This document shows, piece by piece, positions 11,703 to 23,138 of a DNA stretch of 64,000 bases. The DNA comes from Glossina fuscipes (taxonomy: Eukaryota; Arthropoda; Insecta; Diptera; Glossinidae). The notes below the pieces were generated by a model. It did not search any database. It had not been told where the DNA came from and saw only the letters and a program-made list of their open reading frames with translations. How positions within the stretch are numbered: the stretch's first letter is position 1; every line of letters starts with the position of its first letter. The translations under genes were made by a program, and so were the position numbers. The stretch is from assembly GCF_014805625.2 (NCBI RefSeq), contig NW_023998492.1, forward strand, positions 201,092 through 265,091, written 5' to 3'.

Positions 11703-12059
11703 GAAAATTTTTAACATTAAGGAAAAGTTGTTTTACTGTCTTAGGATTTTCTTCCGCAAATGACGTCGGCCAACAAATATGCATAACACTAACGCATACT
11801 TTTTAAGCGGTGAAGTGATTGATACCCAAATTCATTTTACGCAGTTTCTTCTTAACAAAAGTCTAACTACGTACACGCCTGCCAGTTGCAAATAATGGTT
11901 GAAAGCGCAGGCAATAGCCCATTAAATTTAGATTAGAAGAATAAAATCTACAAATTTATCCTAAGTACTTTTTAATTAACTTTTAGCTTAAGGTAATTAT
12001 AATTTCACTTAAAATTTTTGATATACCCTATGGAGATGAGTGGGCAAAACTCAAAGCGA
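11703..12059. other. No recognised gene
   Basis: AT-rich spacer between the SINE fragment and the R1-like fragment. Nothing assignable. Confidence 0.4.
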
Positions 12060-12610
12060 GTTCAAACAACCATAGTAATGTAAGGAAACGTGGAAACGGG
12101 TTTCCGCCACAATTGCCATTTTCCGCTGCACTGGAAAAGAGCCTTCAGACAGACACAGACAATAAGTCCTATACAGATAATCAGGAATAACCTTCCAGAT
12201 GGCTTTAGCCTTCTCCCCGGTAATTCCGTCAATGCCTGGCGATCTTTTCGATCTGACTTTGGAAATTGCTCAACCTCATACTTTTGGAAGTGAATAGTAA
12301 GAGGCGCAAACCCAATACTGGGAAGCACCTCTTGATCCTGCCCAGGGAAGAATGTTCCCAGTAATGCATCCAGACACTCCCTCTAAGTGGACAGCACTTC
12401 ATCTGAAGTGCGAGTACCGCTTATCTCTAAGGATTTTCTCCCCTTGATAATACGGCAGACCTGAGCCCAAGGATCATCACGGTTTCGGGAGACAAAAATT
12501 TCTTCAGTCGTTCTCTTTTGCCTCAACAAGCCTGCGTTTGTAGTCATGGAGTCATCGCCTCAATTCGACTCTTAGCTGAACAGCATTCGCTGCATTAGAC
12601 CTTCTCGCCT
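12060..12610 (-). mobile_element. R1-type LINE fragment (linker and N-terminal RT)
   Basis: Read on the minus strand, 12610 to about 12330 carries a linker typical of R1-like LINEs, with a Tyr-Lys-Arg-Arg-Leu segment and SRNRDDPWAQVCRIIKGRKS. Next comes the start of the reverse transcriptase, where a degraded PGIDGITG-like motif precedes a WK-containing segment (CSGKWQLWRKP). Frames shift several times, and the 88-codon frame at 12328-12062 covers only part. The fragment stops at about 12060, before the catalytic motifs. Assignment to R1-like rather than LOA rests on the linker and is moderate. Confidence 0.6.
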
Positions 12611-14570
12611 TCTCTTTTGAAGTTGGTCCAACCTTATAAATATTGAGGAATATATTTTTACGTCTTTTATGAAAAGTAACTGTTTCAGTGAGCAGTTGGA
12701 AAAATGAGTTGAAATATCTGTTTCCAAAATTTTAATATTAATATTATAAAATGGATTTGTGCAATTATACATTGCATATTGTGTATTTATAATACAGTTT
12801 AATGCAAGGATTTAAAAAAATAAGGCTATGATGTGATGATGAGTGTGAAAGTGTACTAAGTGAATATAACAATACAAATCATAAATTTGGACTTACGAAA
12901 GCGCTCTTATTAAAAGATGGTCCAAAGAGCAGAAATAGCTTGTATCGCTTGGTGGAAGGAATGGTACGCAGTATTTATTTTTATTTTATTACTTTCTATC
13001 TATGTATAATGTATAATTATGTATATTAATTAATTAATGTATAATTGGTGAATTAGTGAAATTGTTAATCAAAGGGACAATTCTTCTATTGTATTAGTAT
13101 TTTTTTAATCGTGTTCAGTATACGGCAAAAGTTAAGCGATGGCGAGTAAACTCCTTGAATGTAGTGTTTTTAGCAACCATAATATTTAGTTAAGTTATAA
13201 TGAAATAAAATATGTTAATAAAATTGATTTATCTTTTTGAACATATAAAAAAAAAACATGAAAAATCAGCTAAATTTGAAAAGTTATTAGTCATTCAATC
13301 TGATTTTTCGGAATATAGAGCAAAACAAAATATCATATATAACTTATCGAATTCGAGCATTAAGATCTAAGGACTTTTTGTGAATATTGTTTTCGGCACA
13401 AAGTGAACGTTTTTGTGCATAATTACTTTTTGAGGAAATGCTTGTCACTTCGACGTATAGCGAGAGTTTTGGTTGAACGAGTGTCGGCACTTTCGAGAGT
13501 TGGAACTAGTTATGATGCGGTTGTGTTTCCAGCAACGTCTAAAATGTGAGGGAATATATTTTTGAAATAATTTTGAAGATAATTGTTTATATCCATGTTT
13601 TAATTCGTTCGCCTTGGCCCCCGAGCATTGCAAAAACATTAAAATTAATTAACACATTTTATTCTTAAACAAAATTGCAATTTAGAAAGCAAATGGTTGC
13701 TATTTTTTACGTGTAATGAGTGCATGCATCCATAACAGTTAACTGGTTAGCGATAAAAATATTATTCAATTTTCCCATTTACATTTTCGTTAATAATTTG
13801 TTTTATATAGATGATAATAAATCTGTTTTTTAATACAAAGCAGATGGGAGTATATAGCGTACATATTCTCTCTCCCTCCCTGCCAAGATGGTCTCTGCTA
13901 GAAATCACTGTAATGAGTGGAATAATTTTTTGCTTGTTCTGTTTTCTATGTACTAATTATTAATTACGTGGCTTTGAGTTTCTATATTCAAGTTTAGCTA
14001 TTAATTTTTAAGGTTATTCAAATACGCCGTTTGGTACCTCTAGGCCAAAGATGTCCTTGTACTCAGTACCTTTTTATCATAGTAACGTTAATATATTCTT
14101 TCTAATATATTTTATTATATTGTTTACTATAGTGATATATAATATTCCTTTACATATACATACATATTAAGATAGCTGCTATCTAAAAGGAACTTTTCTT
14201 AATAAAACCCAAATTTTGTTATATACCTTTGCTTTTAAAAGCAAAGTATGTTATCTTCTTCCCATAGTCGCTTTCTCACGAACTTTAGAGTATAGTATAT
14301 GTATTTTCTCCCTTCTTCTTTATACATTTGATTATTGTTAAAACAATAAATGCCTTTATTTACATTTGCTTATGCACGAACATATCATGCGATGAGGATG
14401 GAACATATCCCAATTTCTGAATATTGCTTCGGAATATTGTTTTGGAACATTGTTTATGAACATTATTTATGTGTAGACTTTATGATGCTAAATATGACAA
14501 TTTTCAAAGTATACAAACAAGATATGTAAGCAGCTACGTTGAAGCGTAAAATTATATTTAAATGTAACTA
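12611..14570. other. AT-rich DNA, no recognised gene
   Basis: Long A/T runs and short frames only (for example 13445-13639 minus). No TE domain or RNA gene was seen. Confidence 0.45.
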
Positions 14571-14872
14571 GCAAAGTCACAAATGGACAATTTTTCCCAA
14601 GGGAACTACATAAACATATGATAGACCGTTGGAACGGCCATTGATCAATGATTCGTTTGATATTAGTTTCGTTTGTTGCACTTGGTTTGGTCACAGTGAC
14701 CTATCGAACATTGCTACCATATTAGTTTATATAGAACAAATTCTCAAAGAGTCACAAAAAATGTTTCCTAAAGACCCTTCATAAATATGATACACAGTTA
14801 GAATGGTCATTGATCAAGGGTTCAATTGATATTAGTTTCATTAGTTCGCAGCACTTGGTTTGGTCTCAGTGG
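14571..14872 (+). repeat. Direct duplication of a ~125-bp segment
   Basis: Segments at 14571-14701 and 14748-14872 share the order AAAGTCACAAA, CATAAAYATGATA, GGWCATTGATCAA, TTGATATTAGTTTC, CACTTGGTTTGGTC and CAGTG, offset by about 169 bases and clearly diverged. The opposite-strand frame at 14488-14694 runs through the first copy but is not recognisable. Confidence 0.65.
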
Positions 14873-15904
14873 TTAAGTAAATTTACGCTTTTTCAGTCTT
14901 GTATTTGACATAGTAAAAACACCTTTTCATACTAAGTTTTAATGAATTAATTTTAAGCCGTATATTGTTTATAATATTTAATTTATATTAATAATAATTA
15001 TATTCTTTATATTTAAAAATTCTAAAAAAGTTCTACTTAACTAGATATTGATTTGAATCCCTCCGAGACTTCATTTAACAGTATCCTTCTTAACGGCTTA
15101 ACAGAGCTGAGTTAACATCTTTTGGTTTGCGTCTTTGCTAGTTAAATTTAAATATAACTTCACATCTTTAGTTATATATATATTATTTACATATAATTAT
15201 ATATATATAATATTTATAAACATGATTTTTCATGAAAAGCAGGCAAACAATATTTCTAGTGTTTCAATTATTTTTCTTTTCATTTTCTAGGAACGTTGAA
15301 GGCGTTGAAAAACCTGCTGATACTAAAAGAGAACCAAATAATTATAGTTCATAATAAATTCCTACATATATGCTGCGAAAGCATTCCCTTAAGTATTCCC
15401 ACAAAATTAAGTTGCACACATCAGCGAGCTTTAAAAGTTAAAATCTTTCAATTTTAGCTTACGCCAAATCTTTTCTTCAGAGAAACGATTACAGAAAAAA
15501 TTCAGTTTTTAAAAAAATCTGACGACTCATCTGCCTCTGCAGTGGCACACACCACGGGGCAAATCCAAGTTAATCATTACCTACACGAAAGTGCTTCAAC
15601 GCTTATAACTAAAGGTAGAAGTATTCTTCACATTCGCCCTAAACCCTACGCGCTAAACCCATCTCAAAGTGATTGTCATTTAAGATAGGTGGTTATCACG
15701 TGCTTGAAACTAAGATAAATCCGTTTACTTAATAACTTTACTTCAAATACGAGTTGACCTTGAATACTGCGACTATACCATAGTGACCTTCATGTGATCT
15801 AGAGAGAGAGGGAGAAAGAGAAACAGGGAACGCTTGGATTTTAAATAAATGTGGCCCGTCAAAATTTGCAGGTAACATGGGTAAAAGCTTTAAGTCGCAA
15901 AGCT
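14873..15904. other. AT-rich DNA, no recognised gene
   Basis: Contains a GA-rich run near 15799-15825 and TA-rich stretches near 15170-15230. No feature was assigned. Confidence 0.45.
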
Positions 15905-16085
15905 ACGCAAGCGACATAAATATTTCACGAGTCCATTTAATGTAGAGCGCACGAACGAGCATAACTAGGCCACAGTAATCAAAATCTGTTTTAGTTTTAG
16001 AATTAAATCGAAGTTTATGATTAAACAATATTTCTAGGTCCAGAAGTGAGCCCAACCTAAGTGAATCAATAAACTGTTCCGTTGC
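15905..16085 (-). mobile_element. Possible CR1 LINE fragment
   Basis: The minus frame at 16109-15903 contains DLEILFNHKLRFN, which resembles DLGVLFDHRLRFN in the CR1 element at about 6110-6160 (minus). Nucleotide similarity in that 40-base stretch is only about 60 percent, and the following residues do not match well. Confidence 0.3.
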
Positions 16086-16182
16086 GAACGAATTTCGTTC
16101 GAAACACAAGCTTTCCCTGTTTTACCCTCATGAAATTGAAAGAACATCAAGTTACCAAATTATTTAACCGTGTGAGTACCAA

Positions 16183-16296
16183 GCAGCGCAATCGCGCTGT
16201 TCAGATTTCATGTCGAAAAAACCCAGACAGTTTTGAAAAGAAACTGCCGAAGATTCCCATGCAGCGCGATCGCGCTGTTTAGATTTTATGTCGAGA
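16183..16296 (+). repeat. 78-bp tandem repeat with 14-bp palindrome, running into gap
   Basis: GCAGCGCRATCGCGCTGTT followed by an AGATTT-ATGTCGA segment occurs at 16183 and again at 16261, a period of 78 bases. The second copy contains the perfect palindrome AGCGCGATCGCGCT and stops at the assembly gap. The layout suggests a collapsed or unassembled satellite array. Confidence 0.65.
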
Positions 16297-16396
16297 NNNN
16301 NNNNNNNNNNNNNNNNNNNNNNNNNNNNNNNNNNNNNNNNNNNNNNNNNNNNNNNNNNNNNNNNNNNNNNNNNNNNNNNNNNNNNNNNNNNNNNNN
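16297..16396. other. Assembly gap (100 N)
   Basis: One hundred undetermined bases, entered from the left by the 78-bp repeat and left through a short (TA)n tract. Confidence 0.99.
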
Positions 16397-17499
16397 ATAT
16401 ATATTATTGCACTACTATAATACGATTTCACCTATTGTAATTGTATTGCGCTCGACTTCGGCAATACGTAACGCCCCGTCAGTTGTTTGGTTAGTTTGCA
16501 ACCCTCTAGTCAGTTTCAGCTTCGTAGTGGTGACTGCTTTTGGTAGTTTTTTCACAAATATTGCTTTTAATCTAAATCTTCATAAAATTTATAAATGTTT
16601 GTTTCTCTATTCTATCGAAGCGCAGAAACAGCTGTTATTTTTTCCACTTTGACAGCATCATATAAATGTAAACTTTATAATAAAATTTTTCATTCGACAT
16701 GAATGATAACGAAAATAATGCGAAAACGACTATCAATTTTCGCCTTCGTCGTGAGCCAACGATTACTAGATTAAGAATAATTACATCCCATGATGTAACG
16801 ATTCAATATTTATAATGGAAAGAGTTGAGAGGCAGGTATATATAGCAAGAAATTTTTATTATTGTGAACTACGTGTTTCATTCACACCATCGTCTGTACT
16901 GCAACTTTGGTGTTCATCGCAATGCATGCAGCATTTCGTGAGTGTCTGTTTACATTTAGTAACTTTCATTACTTACGGGCAAGTTGGAAGTATTTTCCTT
17001 TGATTCTTTTTCCCTTTTTTTTATGATTCTAGCCACATATGTGTAGACAAATAGTTTCACATATGATACACAAACATACATACAAAAGTTATATGAAAAA
17101 TTTACCTACCGTTATATGAGTATACTATTATTGCTAATGGGCATTTACTCAGCTACAAATTTACATATTGCTCGCCACGTATATTCATAAATATGTACAG
17201 ATGTACGTTTGCGTGAAAGAATATTGGCGTTTATTAACACAAATTTTTATTGTTTATTTGCTAAAATGAAATGTTGTTTGCCCTACGCTCGTACGCTTGT
17301 GCTTTAAAAATTGAATTATATATTTTTAAATCGTAATATAATTTGTGCTTGTTAGGTACATATGAGAGAAGTATTAACAGTGTATGGTAGGGCTTTGTAC
17401 ACACATCGTATACCGTAGAAAGGTCGTTGCCAACTTGGCCAAACCGTTTGCAACATCCCAAACTATTCTCCGGATAGTAATTTATGAAATGTGTAGAAA
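16397..17499. other. No recognised gene
   Basis: The part at 16430-16520 is less AT-rich and has a small hairpin (GTATTGC and GCAATAC around 16443-16467). The remainder is AT-rich without assignable sequence. Confidence 0.4.
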
Positions 17500-17670
17500 G
17501 AGTTTTATAATTGCAATATTCAACATTACTAGGTTCTTCTGCCAATTATCAAGTAGCTTACGAATACCTTCGCGATAGACAGTTGGTGTTTTGTGGAGAA
17601 ACCATCGTCGAGCCATTTATGCACGTCTTGATCATCTAAATAAAATTGTACCGATGTGGATAAGTGATAA
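17500..17670 (-). mobile_element. Probable mariner transposase C-terminal relic
   Basis: On the minus strand one frame reads VHKWLDDGF and, after a frame change, another reads VYREGIRKLLDNWQK. This matches the C-terminal pattern of mariner transposases (WL-DWF, then FY-GI-LP-RWQK). Catalytic motifs and terminal repeats were not found. The frame at 17545-17261 overlaps only part of it. Confidence 0.45.
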
Positions 17671-18518
17671 TAAGAAGAAGTCAATTACCTGAAGCCCACT
17701 TCTTTGGCTGCTTTTAATCTATGCCCACACACACGTTTACATTCCAATCCCGACATGCGCACATTAGTACTTTCTACCCATGAATATTCGGCCTTGCAAG
17801 AGATGCAGATAGTTCAGATACAGATATAGGTAGTTTTCGAAAAGAAAAAAGAAGCATTATAAAAAAAGAGGAAGAAAAAAAAGCGTTATAAAAAGAGGAA
17901 GAAAAGCTCAAAGTTCGCCTGTGCAACATAAGGATGGGTTTTGCTTTATGCGTTTGATTTCGATTATTACAATTCATGTTCGCTAAACCATTTGGAGACT
18001 CAGACATAAAGAACACGGCGAAGTAAATATACATTTCGTTTGAGAGAAAACAAGTGACAAAAGTAGAGAAAACTTGCGTAGGTAGTCGAGTTTGGAGCAA
18101 GCAATCAATAGTTAGTCAGTCTTCAACAAGCAGTGATTAAAATATCCAAATCCAAAAAAAAACTGATCATTAGGAGAAACTGTGATTGAAACAAAAAAAG
18201 AAATTTACATTTAAATAAGAACAGATGCTTAAAAATATATTTGTTGAAATTTATACCTAAGTGAAAACAAATTGATAAAACAAAGTACATTTATTAAAAT
18301 TTATATCTCAATGAAGCTAAGGCACTAAAAGTATTTTTAGTATTCAAAAAGGCTTTTAAAACCTTTGTGTAGAACGGTGTGAGTTGAAAGTAACCGATTG
18401 ACGCCTATTTTGTTGAAAATTGTATTGCAACTGAAACTTAAACCTAATAAAGAAGTACTGTAAATTTGTTTTAACGCAAGCAAGATAACAATGCTTTCAT
18501 TTTAGTAAGAGAATTGTC
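17671..18518. other. A-rich DNA, no recognised gene
   Basis: Contains GTTAGTCAGTCTTC near 18110, which resembles an insect initiator (TCAGTC), followed by about 400 A-rich bases and then the small ORF at 18519. It could be a 5' leader, but this is weak. The 108-codon minus frame at 18100-17774 is low-complexity and probably chance. Confidence 0.3.
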
Positions 18519-18683
18519 ATGAAAGAAGCTAGTCAAAAAGCGGAATATCTAAAAGTGCTTGCCAACCCGGAAACGCAAATATTATGGAACCGAGAAATAG
18601 TATGTATGCCAAGTAATATATTAGCCGATCAGAGACGCTATATTATAGCGACGGATTTTATCCATGGAGTAATTTCGACATAA
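18519..18683 (+). CDS. Hypothetical 54-codon ORF
   Basis: ATG at 18519 opens 54 codons to a TAA at 18681-18683. The amino-acid mix looks protein-like (MKEASQKAEYLKVLANPETQ at the start, then ILWNREI), unlike the Phe/Ile/Lys-rich chance frames around it. A TTTCATTTTAG acceptor-like site lies just upstream at about 18505, with the frame open from there. A GTATGT donor-like site falls exactly after codon 27 (18600), so it could also be a short internal exon. I recognise no family, and an unrelated TE leader is equally possible. Confidence 0.25.
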   Translation: MKEASQKAEYLKVLANPETQILWNREIVCMPSNILADQRRYIIATDFIHGVIST

Positions 18684-20149
18684 GCAGGATTCTTACAGCT
18701 TTTTTTAAAATTTATATACATATGTGCACTGTTTTCTTTATTATTTTATTTTTATAAGAAAGATACGAAAATGAACTGTTCGTAGAAAAGTGAGTGCAAT
18801 GGTTTCATGATGTTAGCGTAGGAGGTATGTGGTAACTGTGTGTTAAAGAGGATGACAATGACATAACGGGATGAGGAATTAAAGTATACAAATAACAAAG
18901 AGCTCAGCAACGTTGATATACTGTCATATGTTTTTATTTGCAGCTGGTACTATTATTTTTATTTTTTCTCACGTTAACCGGATTAGTCAGTCAACGTAAA
19001 AGTAAAACAAGCTCGGGTCTTAACTATTTGATAAACCTTTGGAAACCTGTTAAAAGCAACGGAACTAAAATTGCTTTTTAATTTATTCCTCGTTGTATAG
19101 CGAGCTTTTTTTCAGCTTAAGCTGAATTGTCGTCTAACAAGCTGTGAATTTCACCATCTGACAATTCTTGTGGAGCTCCATAACTTCCATTGTCCTCAAA
19201 ACATAAAAGTGGAACAGCAACAAAGTTTTACATCACAAAAGCACGAAGTGATCCTGTCAACAAACGAAACTCCAAGGTTGCTTGGATAGTAACATTCGAT
19301 ATTAGCTGCTATAAGGAAAATTATTTAGAAATAAAAAAAAACTATTCAACAGACAGACAGCAAAGGGGCACTAGGGGAGTTCTCTACAGAATTCAATTAA
19401 ATTTTCTTGATTTTTTTATTTCTTATTGCGTAAATTATTTTGTTGCGTATTTTTAGGTGTTTTGTTTTAACGAAAAATGTTTTTGTCTAATTAGGGTTAT
19501 AAATATATACATACCTATTATAATTGATAAAAAAATGCACATAAAAAAATTTTGGAAGGTATCTTCGATTTTTATATACTTTCCTATAGAAAACTGTAGG
19601 TCACGTTTTATTGTGGTGTGGAATATATCTACGACGCAAAGCGGGGCTTCGGTGTACATAACATAGGAGGTGACCTAATACCTATCACAAGCCATGTTAT
19701 GTTATTTGATACCAAGATAAATTATAGGTAAACAACATTTTTGTATTTCTTGGCATAACTTTAAAAATAACTATGCAAAACCAAAACTAAGCAAATTTTT
19801 ATTTCGATTGTGAACGTCGTTTATTTTGCATTTTCTAATGCCGCGTATGGTATTAATAATTGGTAAGACCCTATGTGTGCAGGATGTTAATTATAAAAAT
19901 GTTAATTAATTCTTGTGTTTTATCTAGTGTTCGCCTTTTTCCGCTTAACTCTTATTTCCATAAAACTTCACAGGATATTTATAAGTGGTTTGCTGGTGAA
20001 ATATAAGCAATCAAAATATAAAGGAAGCATTCTCGTAAGGCAAATCGCGTCAAGCACTTACATAAAAACAATGCGAAAAAGTCAAATTTTCGTTATAAAG
20101 TGTTGTTAAACGATGTTGTTAACTATATAAATGAATGCATACGTATGTC
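18684..20149. other. AT-rich DNA, no recognised gene
   Basis: Frames at 19190-19456 (plus) and the overlapping pair at 19453-19666 are low-complexity and have no recognisable domain. Confidence 0.45.
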
Positions 20150-20713
20150 AATAGGTAAATGATACAACGGTGATATGAAGAGTGTTTGCGGCAGCATTTG
20201 TTTCTGTGCAAGAGCGATGCAAGAGAAAGTCTTTTTACGTCATATCCTACCTGTGGACCAAAAGTAAATCTGTTTTGAAAATCCTAGGCGGAAAAACTTG
20301 TGGATTAACACCAAATGTTTCTAATAACCATTAATCAATTTGAACAGATTGCTGTTCAAAAAACGAGTGAAATGTCGAAAAAAATGTTAAGAGCCCACAT
20401 TTTTACAAAGACACCCTTCATCCCTACATTCAATCCGTTTACGGTACGTTGGAAGCATTCAACTTGTTAATGCTAGACTATGCCGCCTAATGATGAAACT
20501 CTGGTCCTTTCGATAACAACTTGTTCAAAGATGAATGGTTCGAGGCAAAAGCCGAATATCTATCAAAGCGTGGCCTCCCAAATTTGTCGTACAGGTGACA
20601 AAAATGTGTAGCTGATGTTGGGCAATACTTCGAATGAAATATTTGTCCTCATTTTCGTACTTTGAATGTATATTTTCTATTTAAAAGTTACGGTTTCATT
20701 ATTATGTACCTAA
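20150..20713 (+). mobile_element. mariner transposon relic, internally deleted
   Basis: A plus frame near 20235-20320 reads FLRHILPVDQK, a stop, then ICFENPRRKNLW. This matches the block around the first catalytic Asp of mariner transposases (FLHRIVTGDEKW, then FENPKRK), with the usual DEK now DQK. Further on, DNNLFKDEWFEAKAE, then SYR-stop-QKCVADVGQYFE, matches the C-terminus. The 5' half and the middle catalytic Asp region are missing. The 3' end is probably at 20713, because the inward reading TTAGGTACATAATAATGAAA resembles a mariner terminal repeat and is followed by TA. A partial counterpart (TAGGTAAATGAT) sits near 20153. Confidence 0.7.
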
Positions 20714-20715
20714 TA

Positions 20716-21672
20716 TATACAACGCGCCAGACGTAATGAAGATTTATGTATGACAAAAACAAACCTTTTTGCAATTGCAATATTTTTTTACCTTTTACGT
20801 GTATGCAAACAACGCGTGTTTAATTCATTTCATATGAAAGACGTTCATTATTGCCATGCTGTTATGTATAGCGCAATAATTGGGGTAAACAACAGCTAAG
20901 AGATAAAGTAATAATAAAATAAAAATAAATTTCCTTGTATGAATAGTGCGATAGAGATAAAGATAAAAAGTAATACGAAAAATTTACTTTAAATTTTTTT
21001 CAAGAATTAAAACTTTAAAAAATTTCACTACTTAATTACATTCAAAATTGGATCAAGTTTCACGAACCAACTGAATTCCCGAATTAACTAATTAAGTGGA
21101 AGACTTGCTATGATGTAGGTACGCACCTTTTTTTTACCCAGTGGATGCATTCCTTAGAAATCCATGCCAAAAAGGTCGTATAAAAAACACATGTAACATA
21201 TGATATACTTGGTAATAAATTCCACAATTTGACAAAATCGTGCAGGATGAAAGAACCCGGTACATATTTTTAAAAGACCGCGTATGAAAAGTAGTAATGA
21301 TATTCGCTTTACATATTTATAAAACAAAAACTGTTCATTTTTATTACAAAGAATAAATTAAAATTAGTGTGCATATTGAATTCAGTCCATAAGTAAATAC
21401 AAATTGCAAGCATTTGAACTGAAATAAAGAAAAAAAATCAATTTAACTATTCATCGCTCATTGATAATAAGCGTGCACGTTTATTACGCACCGGATCAAA
21501 AATGCTATCATCAGCAGATATGTCGGGTTTGCCAAGCACGATTATCGGGTTTGATGTAAAAGTTCGTTCGTTCGTTATTAACGATCAAGTAGCAGTAGAG
21601 CAAGTCACTAACACATATGTGGGCATATCTTCTTAATGTAAAAATAAGTTTTTGTAACAACCAAAATTAGAA
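20716..21672. other. AT-rich DNA, no recognised gene
   Basis: No ORF above 60 codons and no repeat structure recognised. Confidence 0.45.
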
Positions 21673-21676
21673 TTAA

Positions 21677-22208
21677 CTCTTTGGGCGCACATTTACTTGA
21701 ATAATTTTTTGCATTTGGCGCACGTGTAATCTTTTCGCGTGCAGAGTTAGTTGTAAGAACAGCATATTTTATGCACGAATTCATTTATTTCAAGATACAT
21801 TAATACATATATGATATTGGGACAACTTTAAATATTTAGTATTGCATCTTGGTTTTATCTCACTATCATCATCAGTGTCATTGTTAAGTTCGCTATAGTT
21901 TTCATCATTTCCATTTTAAAAGCCACTATAATCACTAAAAAATTCTTCGTCAGGTTGACCTAAATCACTTTTTTCAATCAAACTTTCCCTATCTCTTTCA
22001 AAAAATATGCCGCCAATTTGTAACACTATGGGTCACTATAGGACAAGGTACACTTTGAGAATGCAATTATTTTTCCCGTTGCAACTGATACAAATTACTT
22101 TGAAATATGAATGAACATCTTAAATATTATCTCATTTTCAACGACGTATCAGAAGGTCATCTGCGACTTTGGCAAAATTAATGCAAGACATCGAATGCGA
22201 TCAAAGGG
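21677..22208 (-). mobile_element. piggyBac-like element, 532 bp, non-autonomous
   Basis: The element is flanked by TTAA on both sides (21673-21676 and 22209-22212), the piggyBac target. Its ends are inverted: CTCTTTGGGCGCAC on the left and CCCTTTGATCGCAT read inward from the right, sharing CYCTTTGnnCGCAY. A second GGCGCAC or related motif lies inside the left end. On the minus strand, 22030-21850 encodes an acidic stretch (ERDRESLIEKSDLGQPDEEF, a stop, then NNDTDDDSE) like the N-terminus of piggyBac transposases. The catalytic core is absent, so this is an internally deleted, trans-mobilised copy. Confidence 0.7.
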
Positions 22209-22212
22209 TTAA

Positions 22213-22950
22213 CAAAGTTTTTTTTTTTGTAACCGTGCTGGAAAAAATATACGAGTGAAAAAAGTATAACAAGTTCTTCGTTTCTAATAATTTGTAACGT
22301 GCATCATTTAATGTCATTTCAGCAACATTGAGGTGTTTAAGCTGTGCCATAAAAAAATCAAGACGACGTAGTGTAAAATGGTTGGAATTAGTTTTGCGCT
22401 CGTAAATTCAACAAGCTTAAATAGAAATCTTTTAATAGGTTAATTATATGAATATTTTTAAGAACCAAGTCAGTCGAAGGTTTTTCTAGCTACGATATTA
22501 TTACTACTTTAATCTAATTTCAACGTGTGCGCTTAAAATAGATACGAACCAAATACTATATATCCGAGCAATAAGGTTTTCAGCATTAAACTTTAAACTT
22601 TCAAGATATTTATACGGTCTTACGTAATTTTTTTATCCAATAGGTTTTATCCATCAAATAGTTCATATTATGAACTACTTATGTCATTGATGATCGAAAA
22701 CTCAAGGTCAAAAAGTCCATCCAATTGAATGAAATGCATTCACTTTTATTTAAATGCATCCCTTATTAGGAAACGAATCGCAGGTTTTTGTTCTAAGCAA
22801 AATCTAAACGCCTATCCATCTTCACTTTCACTAGCAACATTGAATCATTAGGGGTGTACAAGTTTGTCATCTTTTAAGAAACAAGTTTTACATTTTTTCT
22901 TCGAATGAAAGGAGCAAATGAATGCAACTAGCAAAGTAAAGAAAAAAAAT
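22213..22950. other. AT-rich DNA, no recognised gene
   Basis: No ORF, repeat or RNA gene seen. Confidence 0.45.
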
Positions 22951-23105
22951 CCGCCTGAGTGGCCGAGTAGAGAAGAGTCTCGACTAGAAACTCAATGGTC
23001 GCGGGTTCAAATTTCTAGTGCGTTAGAGTTTTTAATAAACTCGAAAGCCTTAGATGCTAGTGCTTTAAGACTTGAATCGCAGAATTTATTCTCTGGCTAA
23101 ATTTT

Positions 23106-23136
<31 letters not shown>

Positions 23137-23138
23137 AA
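22951..23138 (+). mobile_element. SINE copy A, tRNA-derived, full length
   Basis: This starts CCGCCTGAG with a Pol III A box (TGGCCGAGTAGA, 22960-22971) and a B box (GGGTTCAAATT, 23003-23013), spaced as in a class II (Leu/Ser-like) tRNA gene. The tRNA-unrelated part follows (TGCGTTAGAGTTTTTAATAAA), then AGCCTTAGATGCTAGTGCT and AGAATTTATTCTCTGGCTAA, and the element ends in (AAT)n. It is about 188 bases long. The 60-codon frame across it (22918-23100) is chance. Confidence 0.88.

Noticed and set aside
17774..18100. 108-codon minus frame
   Set aside because: Ser/Phe-rich low complexity over GA-rich DNA, with no domain.
22951..23030. Possible functional tRNA-Leu/Ser gene
   Set aside because: The A and B boxes are good, but the acceptor stem does not pair at the 3' side, and the same head plus a shared non-tRNA tail recurs at 40624. 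It is a SINE.
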